DNA of 64,000 nt from Nocardioides currus (GTDB lineage Bacteria; Actinomycetota; Actinomycetes; Propionibacteriales; Nocardioidaceae), in contig NZ_PYXZ01000011.1 of NCBI RefSeq assembly GCF_003057875.1, positions 62,440 through 126,439 of the forward strand, in the 5' to 3' direction. Numbering within the stretch: the stretch's first letter is position 1; each line of letters opens with the position of its first letter. Shown here piece after piece: positions 35,413 to 44,365 of this stretch. Below the pieces are notes generated by a model that saw only the letters and a program-made list of their open reading frames with translations, was not told the DNA's origin and made no database searches. Made by a program: the position numbers and the translations under genes.

Positions 35413-36617
35413 AGCTCACCCGACTGGCCGGCGCGGCCGTCGTCCTCGCCCTGTGTGCCGTGGGCTGCGGCACCAGCAGCGACGACAGCGGCGGCAGCGC
35501 CGGCGACTCCGACACCCCCGGCGGCTTCACCGCCCCGGACGTCCCCATGGCCAGCGAGCTCGGCGACAACGAGGGCGCGCTGAGCATCCTCGCCTGGCCC
35601 GGCTACGCCGAGGACGGCTCGACCGACAAGACCGTCGACTGGGTGACGCCGTTCGAGGAGAAGACGGGCTGCCAGGTCGACGTGAAGACCTTCGGCACCT
35701 CCGACGAGGCCGTCTCGCTGATGCAGTCGGGACAGTACGACGTCGTCTCCGCGTCCGGCGACGCGTCGCTGCGCCTCATCGCGGGCGGTGACGTGGCGCC
35801 CGTCAACACCGACCTGGTGCCCAACTACGCCGACGTGTGGCCGTTCCTCAAGGACCGGCCGTGGAACTCCGTCGACGACCAGATGTACGGCATCCCGCAC
35901 GGCTACGGAGCCAACCTGCTGATGTGGCGCACCGACAAGGTCGACCCGGCGCCGACCAGCTGGAGCGCGGTCTTCGACGACTCCTCGGCCTACGCCGGCA
36001 AGGTCACGGCGTACGACTCCCCCATCTACATCGCCGATGCCGCGCTCTACCTGATGAACACCCAGCCCGACCTGGGCATCGAGGATCCGTACGCGCTCGA
36101 CGCCGACCAGCTCGCGGCCGCCGTCGAGCTGCTGAAGGCGCAGAAGGCCAACGTCGGGGAGTACTGGTCGGACTACCTCAAGGAGGTCCAGGCCTTCACG
36201 ACGGGTGACTCGATCGTCGGCACCACCTGGCAGGTGATCGCCAACCTCGCCGAGGCCGACAAGGTCCCGGTGAAGGCGATCCTCCCCGAGGAGGGCTCGA
36301 CCGGGTGGTCGGACACCTGGATGGTGGGGAGCGAGACCGAGCACCCCAACTGCGCCTACGCGTGGCTCGACCACATCATCAGCCCCGAGGCCAACGACGC
36401 GGTGGCCGAGTGGTTCGGCGAGGCGCCCGCCAGCTCCAAGGCCTGCGAGATCGCGACGAAGGGCTTCTGCGAGAGCTACCACGCGGGCGACGAGGCCTAC
36501 GCCGAGAAGATCCACTACTGGACCACGCCCATCGAGGAGTGCCTCGACGGCCGCACGGACGTGACGTGCACGACCTACCAGGAGTGGACCCAGGCCTGGA
36601 CCGAGATCAAGGGCTGA
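35409..36617 (+). CDS. Polyamine-type ABC transporter substrate-binding lipoprotein
   Basis: PotD/PotF-like solute-binding protein, 402 residues. A lipoprotein signal ends in lipobox VGC at about residue 20, followed by a Gly/Asp/Ser linker. The mature domain shows LSILAWPGYAEDG, GCQVDVKTFGTSDEAVSLMQSGQYDVVSASGD, PHGYGANLLMWRTDKV and WVTPFEEKTG, the type-1 spermidine/putrescine pattern. ACAGGAGGCGCC gives a strong ribosome site, and ATGA overlaps potA, so the binding protein can be translated in excess. Four Cys near the C-terminus (residues about 345-395) may form disulfides in the secreted protein. Confidence 0.92.
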   Translation: MKLTRLAGAAVVLALCAVGCGTSSDDSGGSAGDSDTPGGFTAPDVPMASELGDNEGALSILAWPGYAEDGSTDKTVDWVTPFEEKTGCQVDVKTFGTSDEAVSLMQSGQYDVVSASGDASLRLIAGGDVAPVNTDLVPNYADVWPFLKDRPWNSVDDQMYGIPHGYGANLLMWRTDKVDPAPTSWSAVFDDSSAYAGKVTAYDSPIYIADAALYLMNTQPDLGIEDPYALDADQLAAAVELLKAQKANVGEYWSDYLKEVQAFTTGDSIVGTTWQVIANLAEADKVPVKAILPEEGSTGWSDTWMVGSETEHPNCAYAWLDHIISPEANDAVAEWFGEAPASSKACEIATKGFCESYHAGDEAYAEKIHYWTTPIEECLDGRTDVTCTTYQEWTQAWTEIKG

Positions 36618-36621
36618 CCGC

Positions 36622-37473
36622 GTGGCGTCGTCAGGGAGCGCAGGACTGCTGCACCGCAGCCCACGGCTGCGGCTCGGGCTGCTGCTCGGGCCGCCGATGC
36701 TGTGGCTCGGCGTGCTCTACCTGGGCTCCCTGGCGGCGTTGTTCATCACCTCGTTGTGGACGGTCGACGCCTTCGGCGCCGGGATCCAGCGCACCTGGAC
36801 GCTGGAGAACTTCCGCACGCTGTTCACCCTCGACGTCTACCGCACCATCACGTTCCGCACCCTGCTCACGGCGGTCGCGGTCACGGTGATCGACGGACTG
36901 GTCGCCGTGCCGGTGGCGCTCTTCATGGCGAAGGTCGCCTCGCCGCGCTGGCAACGGATCCTGGTCATCCTGGTCCTGACGCCGCTGTGGGCGTCGTACC
37001 TCGTCAAGGCCTACGCCTGGCGCGGCATGTTCTCGACCGGCGGACCGCTCGACTCCGTCGGGCTCTCGCCGGGCTACGGACTGTCGGCCACGATCGTGAC
37101 GCTGGCCTACCTGTGGCTCCCCTACATGGTCCTGCCGATGTACGCCGGGCTCGAGCGCCTGCCGGACTCGCTGCTCGAGGCATCGGCCGACCTGGGCGCG
37201 GGGACGTGGACGACGATGCGACGGGTCGTGCTGCCCGTGCTGTTCCCGGCCGCCGTGGCCGGGTCGATCTTCACGTTCTCGCTCACGCTGGGCGACTACA
37301 TCGCGGTGAAGATCGTCGGCGGCACCAACCAGCTGCTCGGCAACGTCGTCTACGACAGCTTCCTGACGGGCAACAACATGCCGTTCGCGGCCACGGTGTC
37401 GCTGATCCCGGTCGTCGTGATGCTGGCCTACCTCACCGCCGTACGCCGCACCGGGGCCTTGGAGAACCTGTGA
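36622..37473 (+). CDS. Polyamine-type ABC transporter permease (PotB-like)
   Basis: Membrane permease of 283 residues with six hydrophobic segments; the first is LGLLLGPPMLWLGVLYLGSLAALFI. The EAA loop is EASADLGAGTWTTMRRVVLPVLFP, which docks to the PotA-like ATPase, and TLAYLWLPYMVLPMYAGLERLPDSLLEA precedes it in the usual arrangement. The GTG start lies 4 nt after the binding-protein stop. It pairs with the next gene to make the heterodimeric channel of the importer. Confidence 0.92.
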   Translation: MASSGSAGLLHRSPRLRLGLLLGPPMLWLGVLYLGSLAALFITSLWTVDAFGAGIQRTWTLENFRTLFTLDVYRTITFRTLLTAVAVTVIDGLVAVPVALFMAKVASPRWQRILVILVLTPLWASYLVKAYAWRGMFSTGGPLDSVGLSPGYGLSATIVTLAYLWLPYMVLPMYAGLERLPDSLLEASADLGAGTWTTMRRVVLPVLFPAAVAGSIFTFSLTLGDYIAVKIVGGTNQLLGNVVYDSFLTGNNMPFAATVSLIPVVVMLAYLTAVRRTGALENL

Positions 37474-38279
37474 GGCTCTCTCCCCTGACCCGTGCGCTGC
37501 TGGGTGCGTTCACCGCCCTGGCCCTGGTGTTCGTCTACCTGCCGCTGAGCCTGGTGCTGCTCAACTCGTTCAACACCTCGCGCGCCTTCGCCTGGCCGCC
37601 GCCGGGGCTCACGACACGCTGGTGGTCGCAGGCCTGGTCCTCCGACGGGGCCCGGTCGGCGATCGTGGTGTCGCTCGAGGTCGCCGCGATCGCGACCGTC
37701 GTCGCGCTGGTGCTGGGCACGATGGCGGCGATGGCCCTGCACCGCTTCCGGTTCTTCGGCCGCGACACCGTCTCGCTCCTGATCATCCTGCCCATCGCCC
37801 TGCCCGGGGTGGTCACCGGCATCGCGCTGGCCAACGCGTTCACCACCATGCTGGGCCTCGAGCTCGGCTTCCTGACCGTCGTCGTCTCGCACGCCACCTT
37901 CTGCATCGTCACGGTCTTCAACAACGCGATCGCCCGGATGCGCCGGCTCGGCACCACCCTCGAGGACGCCTCGGCGGACCTCGGCGCAGGCACGTTCACC
38001 ACGTTCCGGCTCGTGACCCTGCCGATGCTGCGCTCGGCGCTGCTCGCCGGTGGACTGCTGTCGTTCGCGCTCAGCTTCGACGAGATCATCGTGACCACCT
38101 TCACCGCCGGCTCCGGGGTGACGACGCTGCCCATCTGGATCTACCAGAACCTCTTCCGGCCCAACCAGGCACCGGTCGTCAATGTGGTCGCCGCGGCCCT
38201 GATCGTGCTGTCCATCCTGCCGATCTGGCTGGCCCAGCGACTGGCCGGCACGGACGAGAGTGTGGCGGCCGCGCGCTGA
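37470..38279 (+). CDS. Polyamine-type ABC transporter permease (PotC-like)
   Basis: Second permease, 269 residues. The N-terminus LTALALVFVYLPLSLVLLNSFNTSRAFAWPP in its fragments is typical of PotC, and the EAA loop is EDASADLGAGTFTTFRLVTLPMLR. The GTG at 37470 overlaps the preceding stop (GTGA), so it is translated by coupling. It completes the ATPase-binding protein-permease-permease set. A further SFDEIIVTTFTAGSGVTTLP segment matches PotC-type permeases that handle polyamines or related cations. Confidence 0.93.
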   Translation: MRLSPLTRALLGAFTALALVFVYLPLSLVLLNSFNTSRAFAWPPPGLTTRWWSQAWSSDGARSAIVVSLEVAAIATVVALVLGTMAAMALHRFRFFGRDTVSLLIILPIALPGVVTGIALANAFTTMLGLELGFLTVVVSHATFCIVTVFNNAIARMRRLGTTLEDASADLGAGTFTTFRLVTLPMLRSALLAGGLLSFALSFDEIIVTTFTAGSGVTTLPIWIYQNLFRPNQAPVVNVVAAALIVLSILPIWLAQRLAGTDESVAAAR

Positions 38280-38293
38280 GCCATACTGCTCGC

Positions 38294-39076
38294 GTGAACC
38301 GCGGCTACCTCGACCACGCAGGCGTCCTGGCCTTCGCCCACCGCGGTGGTGCGTTCCACCCCGAGATCGAGGGCCTGGAGAACACGATGGCCGCCTTCCG
38401 GCACGCCGTCGACCTCGGCTACGTCTACCTCGAGACCGACGTCCACGTGACGGCCGACGGCGTCCTGCTCGCCTTCCACGACGACGTCCTCGACCGCGTG
38501 ACCGACCGGACGGGCAGCATCGCCGAGACGTCGTACGCCGACGTGCAGGCCGCCCTCATCGGTGGTCGTGAGCGGGTGCCGACGCTGGCCGAGCTGTTCG
38601 AGGCCTTCCCGGGCGTCCGTTTCAACATCGACATCAAGTCCGCGGGCTCGGTCGCGGCGCTGGCCGACTTCGTCTCCGCGCACGACGCCTGGGACCGGGT
38701 GCTCGTGGGGTCCTTCTCCCGTCGCCGTCTCCAGTCGTTCCGGCGACTGACGCAGGGTCGTGTCGCCACCTCGGCCCACCCCCTCGAGGTCGCCGCCTAC
38801 GTCCTGTCCCCGAGCGCCCAGCTCGCGCGGCTGCTGACCCGCGGTCGGCCCGACGCGCTCCAGATCCCGCACCGCCGGGGCCGGCTGACGGTCGCCTCCG
38901 CCGGACTGGTGCGGCGCGCGCACGCCAACGGCCTGCACGTGCACGTGTGGACCATCGACGACCCGGCCGAGATGAAGGTGCTGCTGGATCGTGGTGTCGA
39001 CGGGCTGATCAGCGATCGCACCGACATACTCAGCGACGTGCTGCGATCCCGCGGCCAATGGGAGGACAAGTCATGA
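38294..39076 (+). CDS. Glycerophosphodiester phosphodiesterase
   Basis: GDPD family TIM-barrel enzyme, 260 residues, releasing glycerol-3-phosphate from glycerophosphodiesters. Catalytic motifs are AHRGGAFHP (His and Arg), ENTMAAFRHAVDLGY, LETDVHVTADGVLLAFHDD (Glu, Asp and second His), NIDIKS, and HVWTIDDPAEMKVLLDRGVDGLISDRTD near the end. No signal peptide, so cytoplasmic. GTG lies 6 nt after CATACT (leaderless). The stop overlaps the next gene start (ATGA), so it is co-translated with the UMF1-type transporter. Confidence 0.94.
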   Translation: MNRGYLDHAGVLAFAHRGGAFHPEIEGLENTMAAFRHAVDLGYVYLETDVHVTADGVLLAFHDDVLDRVTDRTGSIAETSYADVQAALIGGRERVPTLAELFEAFPGVRFNIDIKSAGSVAALADFVSAHDAWDRVLVGSFSRRRLQSFRRLTQGRVATSAHPLEVAAYVLSPSAQLARLLTRGRPDALQIPHRRGRLTVASAGLVRRAHANGLHVHVWTIDDPAEMKVLLDRGVDGLISDRTDILSDVLRSRGQWEDKS

Positions 39077-40428
39077 GCCACGCAAGCCCCGGCGGGATCG
39101 CCGACCTCAGGCCGCTCGAGCAGGAGAAGGAGCAGAAGGCCTGGTACTGGTACGACTGGGCCAACAGCGCCTTCGTCACCACCGTCAGCACGGTGATGTT
39201 CGCGCCGTACATCATCGCGGTCGCGAAGGACGCGGCGGTCGACAACCGCATCTCCCTGGTCGGCCTGTCCGTCGCCCCGGGCGCCCTGCCGTCCTACCTG
39301 GTCACCTTCGCCACGATCCTGTCGGCGCTCCTGCTCCCGCCGCTGGGTGCGCTGATGGACCGCACCGCCAACAAGAAGAAGTGGCTCGGGATCTTCGCCT
39401 GGGCCGGCGCGGCCTCGGGCTCGCTGCTGTGGTTCTGCCGCGACGGCAACTGGCAGATCGGCGCCGTGGCGATCATCTTCGCCAACCTGTTCCTGGCCGC
39501 GTCGATGGTGGTCAACGACTCGATCCTGCCCCTGATCTCCGACGAGGAGAACCGTGACCGCGTGTCGTCGCGCGGATGGGCCTGGGGCTACCTCGGAGGC
39601 GGCCTGCTGCTCGCGGCCAACCTCGCCCTGTTCACCATGCTCCCGTTCGGCCTGACCGAGGGCGAGGCGACCCGCATCAGCATGCTGTCCGCGTGCGTGT
39701 GGTGGGCCGGGTTCACGTTCATCCCCTTCCTGCGGCTCAAGGAGCACCCGCCGGCCAACGTCGAGCACGTCGAGGGCAATGTCGTGGCCCGCAGCTTCGG
39801 CCAGCTCTTCGCGACGCTGCGCGACATGAAGAACTACCCGATGGCGCTGACGTTCCTGCTCGCCTACCTGTTCTTCAACGACGGCATCCAGACCGTGATC
39901 GCGTCGTCCTCGACGTACGGCTCGGAAGAGCTCGGCTTCGGACAGTCGGTCCTCATCGCCACCATCCTGCTCGTGCAGTTCGTCGCCTTCGGTGGGGCGT
40001 TGCTGTTCGGGCGCCTGGCCAGGTCGTACGGCGCCAAGCACACGATCCTCGGTGGCCTCGCCATCTGGATGCTGATCGTCACCGCCGCCCTGTTCCTTCC
40101 CGCGGAGTCCGTGGTCCCGTTCCTGCTCCTCGGTGTCGCCATCGGCATCGTCCTGGGCGGCACCCAGGCCCTGGCCAGGTCCTACTTCTCGCTGCTCATC
40201 CCCCGCGGCAAGGAGGCGGAGTACTTCAGCTTCTACCACGCGATGGACCGCGGGACGTCGTGGTTCGGCACCCTGGTCTTCGGCCTCACCTACCAGTTCA
40301 CCGACTCCTACCGCCCGGCCGTGTTCGCGCTGATCGTCTTCTTCGTGCTCGGCGGCGCGATCTTGATGCGGGTCGACACCGAGCGCGGGATCCGCGAGGC
40401 CGGCAACGACGTCCCCGCCACGATCTGA
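39073..40428 (+). CDS. MFS transporter, UMF1 (Atg22-like) family
   Basis: A 451-residue membrane protein with about twelve hydrophobic segments. The N-terminal WYWYDWANSAFVTTVSTVMFAPY is the hallmark of the UMF1/Atg22-like family, and GALMDRTANKKKWLGIFAW, SDEENRDRVSSRGWAWGYLGGG and LGGTQALARSYFSLLIPRGKEAEYF agree with it. The yeast relative exports amino acids from the vacuole; bacterial substrates are unknown. ATGA overlap with the glycerophosphodiesterase suggests a link to phospholipid turnover products, which is inference only. Confidence 0.92.
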   Translation: MSHASPGGIADLRPLEQEKEQKAWYWYDWANSAFVTTVSTVMFAPYIIAVAKDAAVDNRISLVGLSVAPGALPSYLVTFATILSALLLPPLGALMDRTANKKKWLGIFAWAGAASGSLLWFCRDGNWQIGAVAIIFANLFLAASMVVNDSILPLISDEENRDRVSSRGWAWGYLGGGLLLAANLALFTMLPFGLTEGEATRISMLSACVWWAGFTFIPFLRLKEHPPANVEHVEGNVVARSFGQLFATLRDMKNYPMALTFLLAYLFFNDGIQTVIASSSTYGSEELGFGQSVLIATILLVQFVAFGGALLFGRLARSYGAKHTILGGLAIWMLIVTAALFLPAESVVPFLLLGVAIGIVLGGTQALARSYFSLLIPRGKEAEYFSFYHAMDRGTSWFGTLVFGLTYQFTDSYRPAVFALIVFFVLGGAILMRVDTERGIREAGNDVPATI

Positions 40429-40494
40429 GCCCGTCGGATCGTTCCAACGTGAGGTGACTCACCCCTGTGGGTAGCAGGCGGGCCGAGATTCCGC

Positions 40495-40521
40495 GGAACC
40501 TTGCCCACCCCGCTACCGTTG
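40495..40521 (+). promoter_or_regulatory. SigR-type promoter of rbpA
   Basis: GGAAC (40495-40499), 18-bp spacer, GTTG (40518-40521). This fits the SigR/SigH consensus GGAAT-N18-GTT, and rbpA is a known SigR target in Streptomyces. The leader to the rbpA ATG would be about 110 nt. Assignment rests on pattern and homology. Confidence 0.7.
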
Positions 40522-40640
40522 ATCGAATCGGGACATCGTTCGCCGGCACATCCCGGCGCGAGGACACGCCAGTCCACCCGTCCCGCTTCCGCCCACACCC
40601 ACGGGCGGTTGTCATCAGCAGCACACTTGGAGGTGGCTCA

Positions 40641-41024
40641 ATGGCGGAGCGCACACTACGCGGCGCGAGGCTCGGCGGCCAGAGCTTTGAAGACGAGCGC
40701 GGCATCGAGTTCGCCGCTCGGCAGCAGGTGGGATACCGCTGCGAGCACGGTCACGAGTTCGAGATCACGATGTCGGTCGAGGCCGACATCCCCGCGATCT
40801 GGGAGTGCCCGCGCTGCGGCGCGAAGGCGCTCAGCATCGCCGGCATCAAGCCGGAGGAGAAGGCCGAGAAGCCGGCCCGCACCCACTGGGACATGCTCCT
40901 CGAGCGTCGGTCCACGCAAGAGCTCGAGGACATCCTCAAGGAGCGCCTGGAGCTGCTGCGCGGCGGCGAGATCGGCCCGGCGCACCTGCACCGCGCCAAC
41001 GCCAAGAAGCGCAAGGTCTCCTGA
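40641..41024 (+). CDS. rbpA: RNA polymerase-binding protein RbpA
   Basis: RbpA stabilises the sigma factor-RNA polymerase complex and raises tolerance to rifampicin. The protein has 127 residues, standard length. The N-terminal tail (MAERTLRGARLGGQSFEDE) is followed by the core domain GYRCEHGHEFEITMSVEADIP, WECPRCGAKA with three Cys, a basic linker, and the sigma-interacting domain THWDMLLERRSTQELEDILKERLELLR. GGAGGTGG lies 8 nt before the ATG. The upstream 212 bp hold the SigR-type promoter and no other gene. Neighbours fxsA, ppm and lnt match the M. tuberculosis Rv2050-Rv2053c order. Confidence 0.97.
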   Translation: MAERTLRGARLGGQSFEDERGIEFAARQQVGYRCEHGHEFEITMSVEADIPAIWECPRCGAKALSIAGIKPEEKAEKPARTHWDMLLERRSTQELEDILKERLELLRGGEIGPAHLHRANAKKRKVS

Positions 41025-41030
41025 CCGGCG

Positions 41031-41531
41031 TCAGTCGACCACTTCGCCCTCCACCACGGGTCCGTCAGGATCCGGGTGGGGGCGTTGTCGATTTGTGGGG
41101 CGATCCGTCGGCCGGGTCGTCCCGGGCACGTACGCCGCTGCGCCGGCGCCGACCAGGCGGCGCGTCACGATCCCGGTCAGCACGCGGCGCGCGACGGGTC
41201 GGGTGAAGGGCAGGATCAGCACGATCCCGAAGAGGTCGGTGACGAACCCCGGGCTGAGCATGAGGGTGCCGCCGACCAGGATCAGCGCCCCGTCCGCGAG
41301 CTCGCGCGCCGGCATCCGCCCGCTGCCGAGCGCCTCGCGCAGGGCGGCGAAGGCTCGTCCGCCCTCGCGCCGGATCAGCCAGGTGCCGAGGATGCTGTCG
41401 GCGACCAGCAGCAGGATCGTCCACCACGGGCCGATCACCTGACCGACCTGGATCAGGACGAAGATCTCGAGCAGCGGCACGACCACGAAGGCCACGACGA
41501 GCAGCCAGGCGGGGATCCGGAGACGGGTCAC
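41031..41531 (-). CDS. fxsA: FxsA family membrane protein
   Basis: A 166-residue membrane protein of the FxsA family. Segments: IPAWLLVVAFVVVPLLEIFVLIQVG, WTILLLVADSILGTWLIRREG, the conserved loop RMPARELADGALILVGGTLMLSPGFVTDLFGIVLILP in pieces, then a hydrophilic Pro/Arg tail. FxsA overexpression relieves exclusion of phage T7 by F plasmid in Escherichia coli; its normal role is unknown. The GTG overlaps the ppm stop (GTGA), so it is the last gene of the lnt-ppm-fxsA operon. Its stop lies 6 nt from the convergent rbpA stop. Confidence 0.92.
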   Translation of the reverse strand: MTRLRIPAWLLVVAFVVVPLLEIFVLIQVGQVIGPWWTILLLVADSILGTWLIRREGGRAFAALREALGSGRMPARELADGALILVGGTLMLSPGFVTDLFGIVLILPFTRPVARRVLTGIVTRRLVGAGAAAYVPGTTRPTDRPTNRQRPHPDPDGPVVEGEVVD

Positions 41532-42313
41532 GAGGCGCTCCCGCGAGCGACCTTCCGGCTCCGGCGGCGTGCGACGGCGCGTCCTGCCTGCTTGCGTCGC
41601 TCCTGCAGGCCCCACCGGGTGATCTTCTTGAGTGACTCGCTGGCCACCTGGCCACTCATCTTGGAGTCGCCGCGGACCCGCTCGATGAACTCGATCGGCA
41701 CCTCCACGACCTTCAGCCCCGCCACGATGGTGCGGTAGGCCATGTCGGTCTGGAAGACGTAGCCGGTGGAGGTGACCGACGCGAGGTCGATCTTCTCCAG
41801 GGTGTGGCGGCGGAAGAGCCGGAAGCCGGCCGTGGCGTCCTTGACACCCATGCCGAGCAGCAGCCGCACGTAGAGGTTGCCGCCACGCGAGAGCAGCTCG
41901 CGGCGCCGGGGCCAGTTCACGACCGAGCCGCCCGGCACGTAGCGCGAGCCGATCACCAGGTCGGCGTCGTGCAGCGCGTCCAGGAGCCGGTGCAGCTGCT
42001 CGGGCTGGTGGGAGCCGTCGGCGTCCATCTCGCCGATCACGTCGTAGCCCTGCTCGAGGGCCACCGCGAAGCCGTGGAGGTAGGCGGCGCCGAGGCCACC
42101 CTTCGCCGTACGGTGCAGGACGTGCACCTGCGGGTCGGCGGCCGCGAGCCGGTCGGCGATGTCCCCGGTGCCGTCGGGCGAGTTGTCGTCGACGACGAGC
42201 ACATCGGCCTCGGGCACGGCGGTGCGCAGCCGATCGACGATCAGCTCGAGGTTCATGGCCTCGTTGAAGGTGGGGATCACCATCACGATCCGACCCAGCT
42301 CGGTCGTGCTCAC
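41528..42313 (-). CDS. ppm: Polyprenol monophosphomannose synthase
   Basis: GT2-family glycosyltransferase of 261 residues that transfers mannose from GDP-mannose to polyprenol phosphate for lipoglycan and protein mannosylation. Motifs: VMVIPTFNEAMNLELIVDRL, VLVVDDNSPDGTGDIA, the metal site EMDADGSHQPEQL, and VIGSRYVPGG. The C-terminal part lacks the transmembrane helices of some DPM enzymes, so it is a peripheral, DPM1-like enzyme. It follows lnt by 9 nt; in M. tuberculosis the two are fused as Ppm1 (Rv2051c), here they are separate genes as in Corynebacterium. Confidence 0.95.
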   Translation of the reverse strand: MSTTELGRIVMVIPTFNEAMNLELIVDRLRTAVPEADVLVVDDNSPDGTGDIADRLAAADPQVHVLHRTAKGGLGAAYLHGFAVALEQGYDVIGEMDADGSHQPEQLHRLLDALHDADLVIGSRYVPGGSVVNWPRRRELLSRGGNLYVRLLLGMGVKDATAGFRLFRRHTLEKIDLASVTSTGYVFQTDMAYRTIVAGLKVVEVPIEFIERVRGDSKMSGQVASESLKKITRWGLQERRKQAGRAVARRRSRKVARGSAS

Positions 42314-42322
42314 TGTCTCCCC

Positions 42323-43858
42323 TTACGTGTGTGCCGTCGCGGACGGCTCGATCACCCGGTCGTGTGCGACGGGCCGGAGCGCATTGTGCCGTCTCCGACG
42401 ACGATACGTGAGGGTAATGAAGGCAATCGAGCCCAACGTGAGACCCACGACCACGCGACCCGTCCACGGCCCCAGGACGACGGCCGGCGTGAGGTCGTCG
42501 TGGAGCACCACGTCACCGCGCACCACGGCCCGGGTGCGTGGATCGGCGGACTCCACGACCTCGCCGTCCGGCGCGATGATGCCGGAGACCCCGTTGATGG
42601 CGGCGACCACGACGTAGCGGCCGGTCTCGATGGCCCGCAGCCGGCTGATCTCGAACTGCTGGTCGATCTGCGCGGTGTTGATGAACATCGCGTTGCTCGT
42701 CTGGACCGTGACCAGCTGGCCGCCGTTGGCGACCTGCCCGTGGATCGCGTCGTCGTACGACACGTCGAAGCAGATCGCGTCCGCCACCAGCGCGCCCGCG
42801 ACCCGGAGCGGCTCCAGGCTGGTGCCCCGGGCCATGTCGCGCGGGATGAGCGCGAGCTGGCCGTAGGTGTCGGGGATCAGCGACCCGCGGTAGGGGATGT
42901 ACTCGCCGTACGGCACGGGATGGCGCTTGGTGTAGCGGTCTCCCCCGCCGAGTCCGGGCTGCCACACGATGCCCTGGTTGAGGATCTCCTTCGGGCGGCT
43001 GGAGTCGACCATGCCGCCGACCAGGATCGGTTCGTCGATCGCCGCGGACGCCCGGGTGATCTCGCCGCGGGCCTCGGCGTCGGTGAAGGGGTCGACGGCG
43101 GTGGAGTTCTCCGACCAGACCACGAGGTCCACCGGCTCTCCCGCGTCCGCGAGGTCCACCGTGGCGTCGGCGAAGGCGCGGGTGATCTCGCGGTGGTGGG
43201 CGAGCACGTCGGTGCCGTCGCCCGGCACGTCCGCCTGCACGGCGGCCACGGCGAGGCTCCTGCCTCCGCTGACGTCGTACGGCGCTGCGACCGGCAGCCA
43301 GGTCAGGGCCCCCAGGGCCGTGGCGGCCACCACCGCGACGACCGGGCGCCGCAGCCGCGTGGCCACGGCCCACGCCACCGTGCTGCCGGTGAGCGCGATC
43401 AGGAGGCTGACCCCGGTCATGCCGAACCACGGCAGCCCGGACGCCCACGCCGTGTCGACGGTCGCGAAGGACAGTCGTCCCCACGTCAGGCCACCGAAGG
43501 GCCACGCTCCGCGCAGCGTCTCGATGCTCACCCAGGCGCAGGCGCACCACCACGGCCACCAGCGCAGCCGGGACACGGCGGACAGCAGCAGGCCCAGCGG
43601 GATGAAGTAGACGGACTGCACCACGCTCAGCGCGGCCCAGGCGTCCGACCCGACCGCGCGCAGCCACCACAGGAGCGCGGCGAAGAAAGCTAGCCCGAAG
43701 AGCCAGGCGGGAAGCCAGGCGGAGCGGGCACGAGTGCCGCGCACGCTCAGGACGAGCGCGGCCACGCCGATCGGCAGCGCCGGCGCGAATCCCACCGGCG
43801 CGAATCCGGTGGAGAGCACGACACCGCCCGCAAGGGCGAGGATGCAGCGGAACAGCAC
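42323..43858 (-). CDS. lnt: Apolipoprotein N-acyltransferase
   Basis: Membrane enzyme that N-acylates lipoproteins, 511 residues. Seven to eight hydrophobic segments precede a nitrilase-fold periplasmic domain with the catalytic triad Glu in VVWSENSTA, Lys in KRHPVPYGEYIPYRG and Cys in DAICFDVSYDD; a final helix and basic tail close the protein. The gene serves the lipoproteins encoded here and elsewhere. GTG 43858 was preferred to GTG 43864 because the minus-strand -10 TAGCGT lies 6 nt upstream of it. It forms an operon with ppm and fxsA. Confidence 0.94.
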   Translation of the reverse strand: MLFRCILALAGGVVLSTGFAPVGFAPALPIGVAALVLSVRGTRARSAWLPAWLFGLAFFAALLWWLRAVGSDAWAALSVVQSVYFIPLGLLLSAVSRLRWWPWWCACAWVSIETLRGAWPFGGLTWGRLSFATVDTAWASGLPWFGMTGVSLLIALTGSTVAWAVATRLRRPVVAVVAATALGALTWLPVAAPYDVSGGRSLAVAAVQADVPGDGTDVLAHHREITRAFADATVDLADAGEPVDLVVWSENSTAVDPFTDAEARGEITRASAAIDEPILVGGMVDSSRPKEILNQGIVWQPGLGGGDRYTKRHPVPYGEYIPYRGSLIPDTYGQLALIPRDMARGTSLEPLRVAGALVADAICFDVSYDDAIHGQVANGGQLVTVQTSNAMFINTAQIDQQFEISRLRAIETGRYVVVAAINGVSGIIAPDGEVVESADPRTRAVVRGDVVLHDDLTPAVVLGPWTGRVVVGLTLGSIAFITLTYRRRRRHNALRPVAHDRVIEPSATAHT

Positions 43859-44365
43859 GTGCACACGCTAGCCGTCAGCCCGGAATCGCCGGCGCCCTGC
43901 AGGGGAACGGGAGGCGCGCACACCCTTCGGACCAACCCACAGACGACTGGCTGCCGCCGGCGGGAAGTTGTCTACGGAGCGTGCGCTCCTCCCGTGTCAG
44001 CCCTCATGGAGCGAACCGACCTCCGTGAACCGGTCAGGTCAGATGCTGGCTTCACACCCCCCGCCCCGGCCACTCGGACGTCGGTCCGCTGACCACGATC
44101 TGCATGGGCGGACCGTGGAACCCTGTCTCCACCGCGGTGGAGTGTCAACACGATCCTGACCTGCGACTTCGCGCATCGATGCAGGTCAGGGCGATGCCGC
44201 GGCGCGAGAAAAACTCGTGGGAAATTTGCCCGGATCGGCGTGTCGGTGCGTGACACGCCGTGACATTGATGTCGTCGATTCCTGCCTGCGGGTCCGGAGG
44301 CAGGCTCGGGCGCGGACCTGCCGGATTCGACCGCGGGCGGCGCGGACCTTGTCTAGGGTCCAGCC
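43859..44365. other. 507-bp intergenic region with two strong hairpins
   Basis: No gene is convincing in either strand. It holds the divergent promoters of lnt and the GNAT gene and two perfect stem-loops: CCTGACCTGC (44155-44164) with GCAGGTCAGG (44181-44190), loop 16; and CGGCGTGTC (44236-44244) with GACACGCCG (44252-44260), loop 7. An AT-richer patch (about 44205-44230) lies between them. This could be a small RNA or a structured regulatory region; I cannot match it to a known family. Confidence 0.5.
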
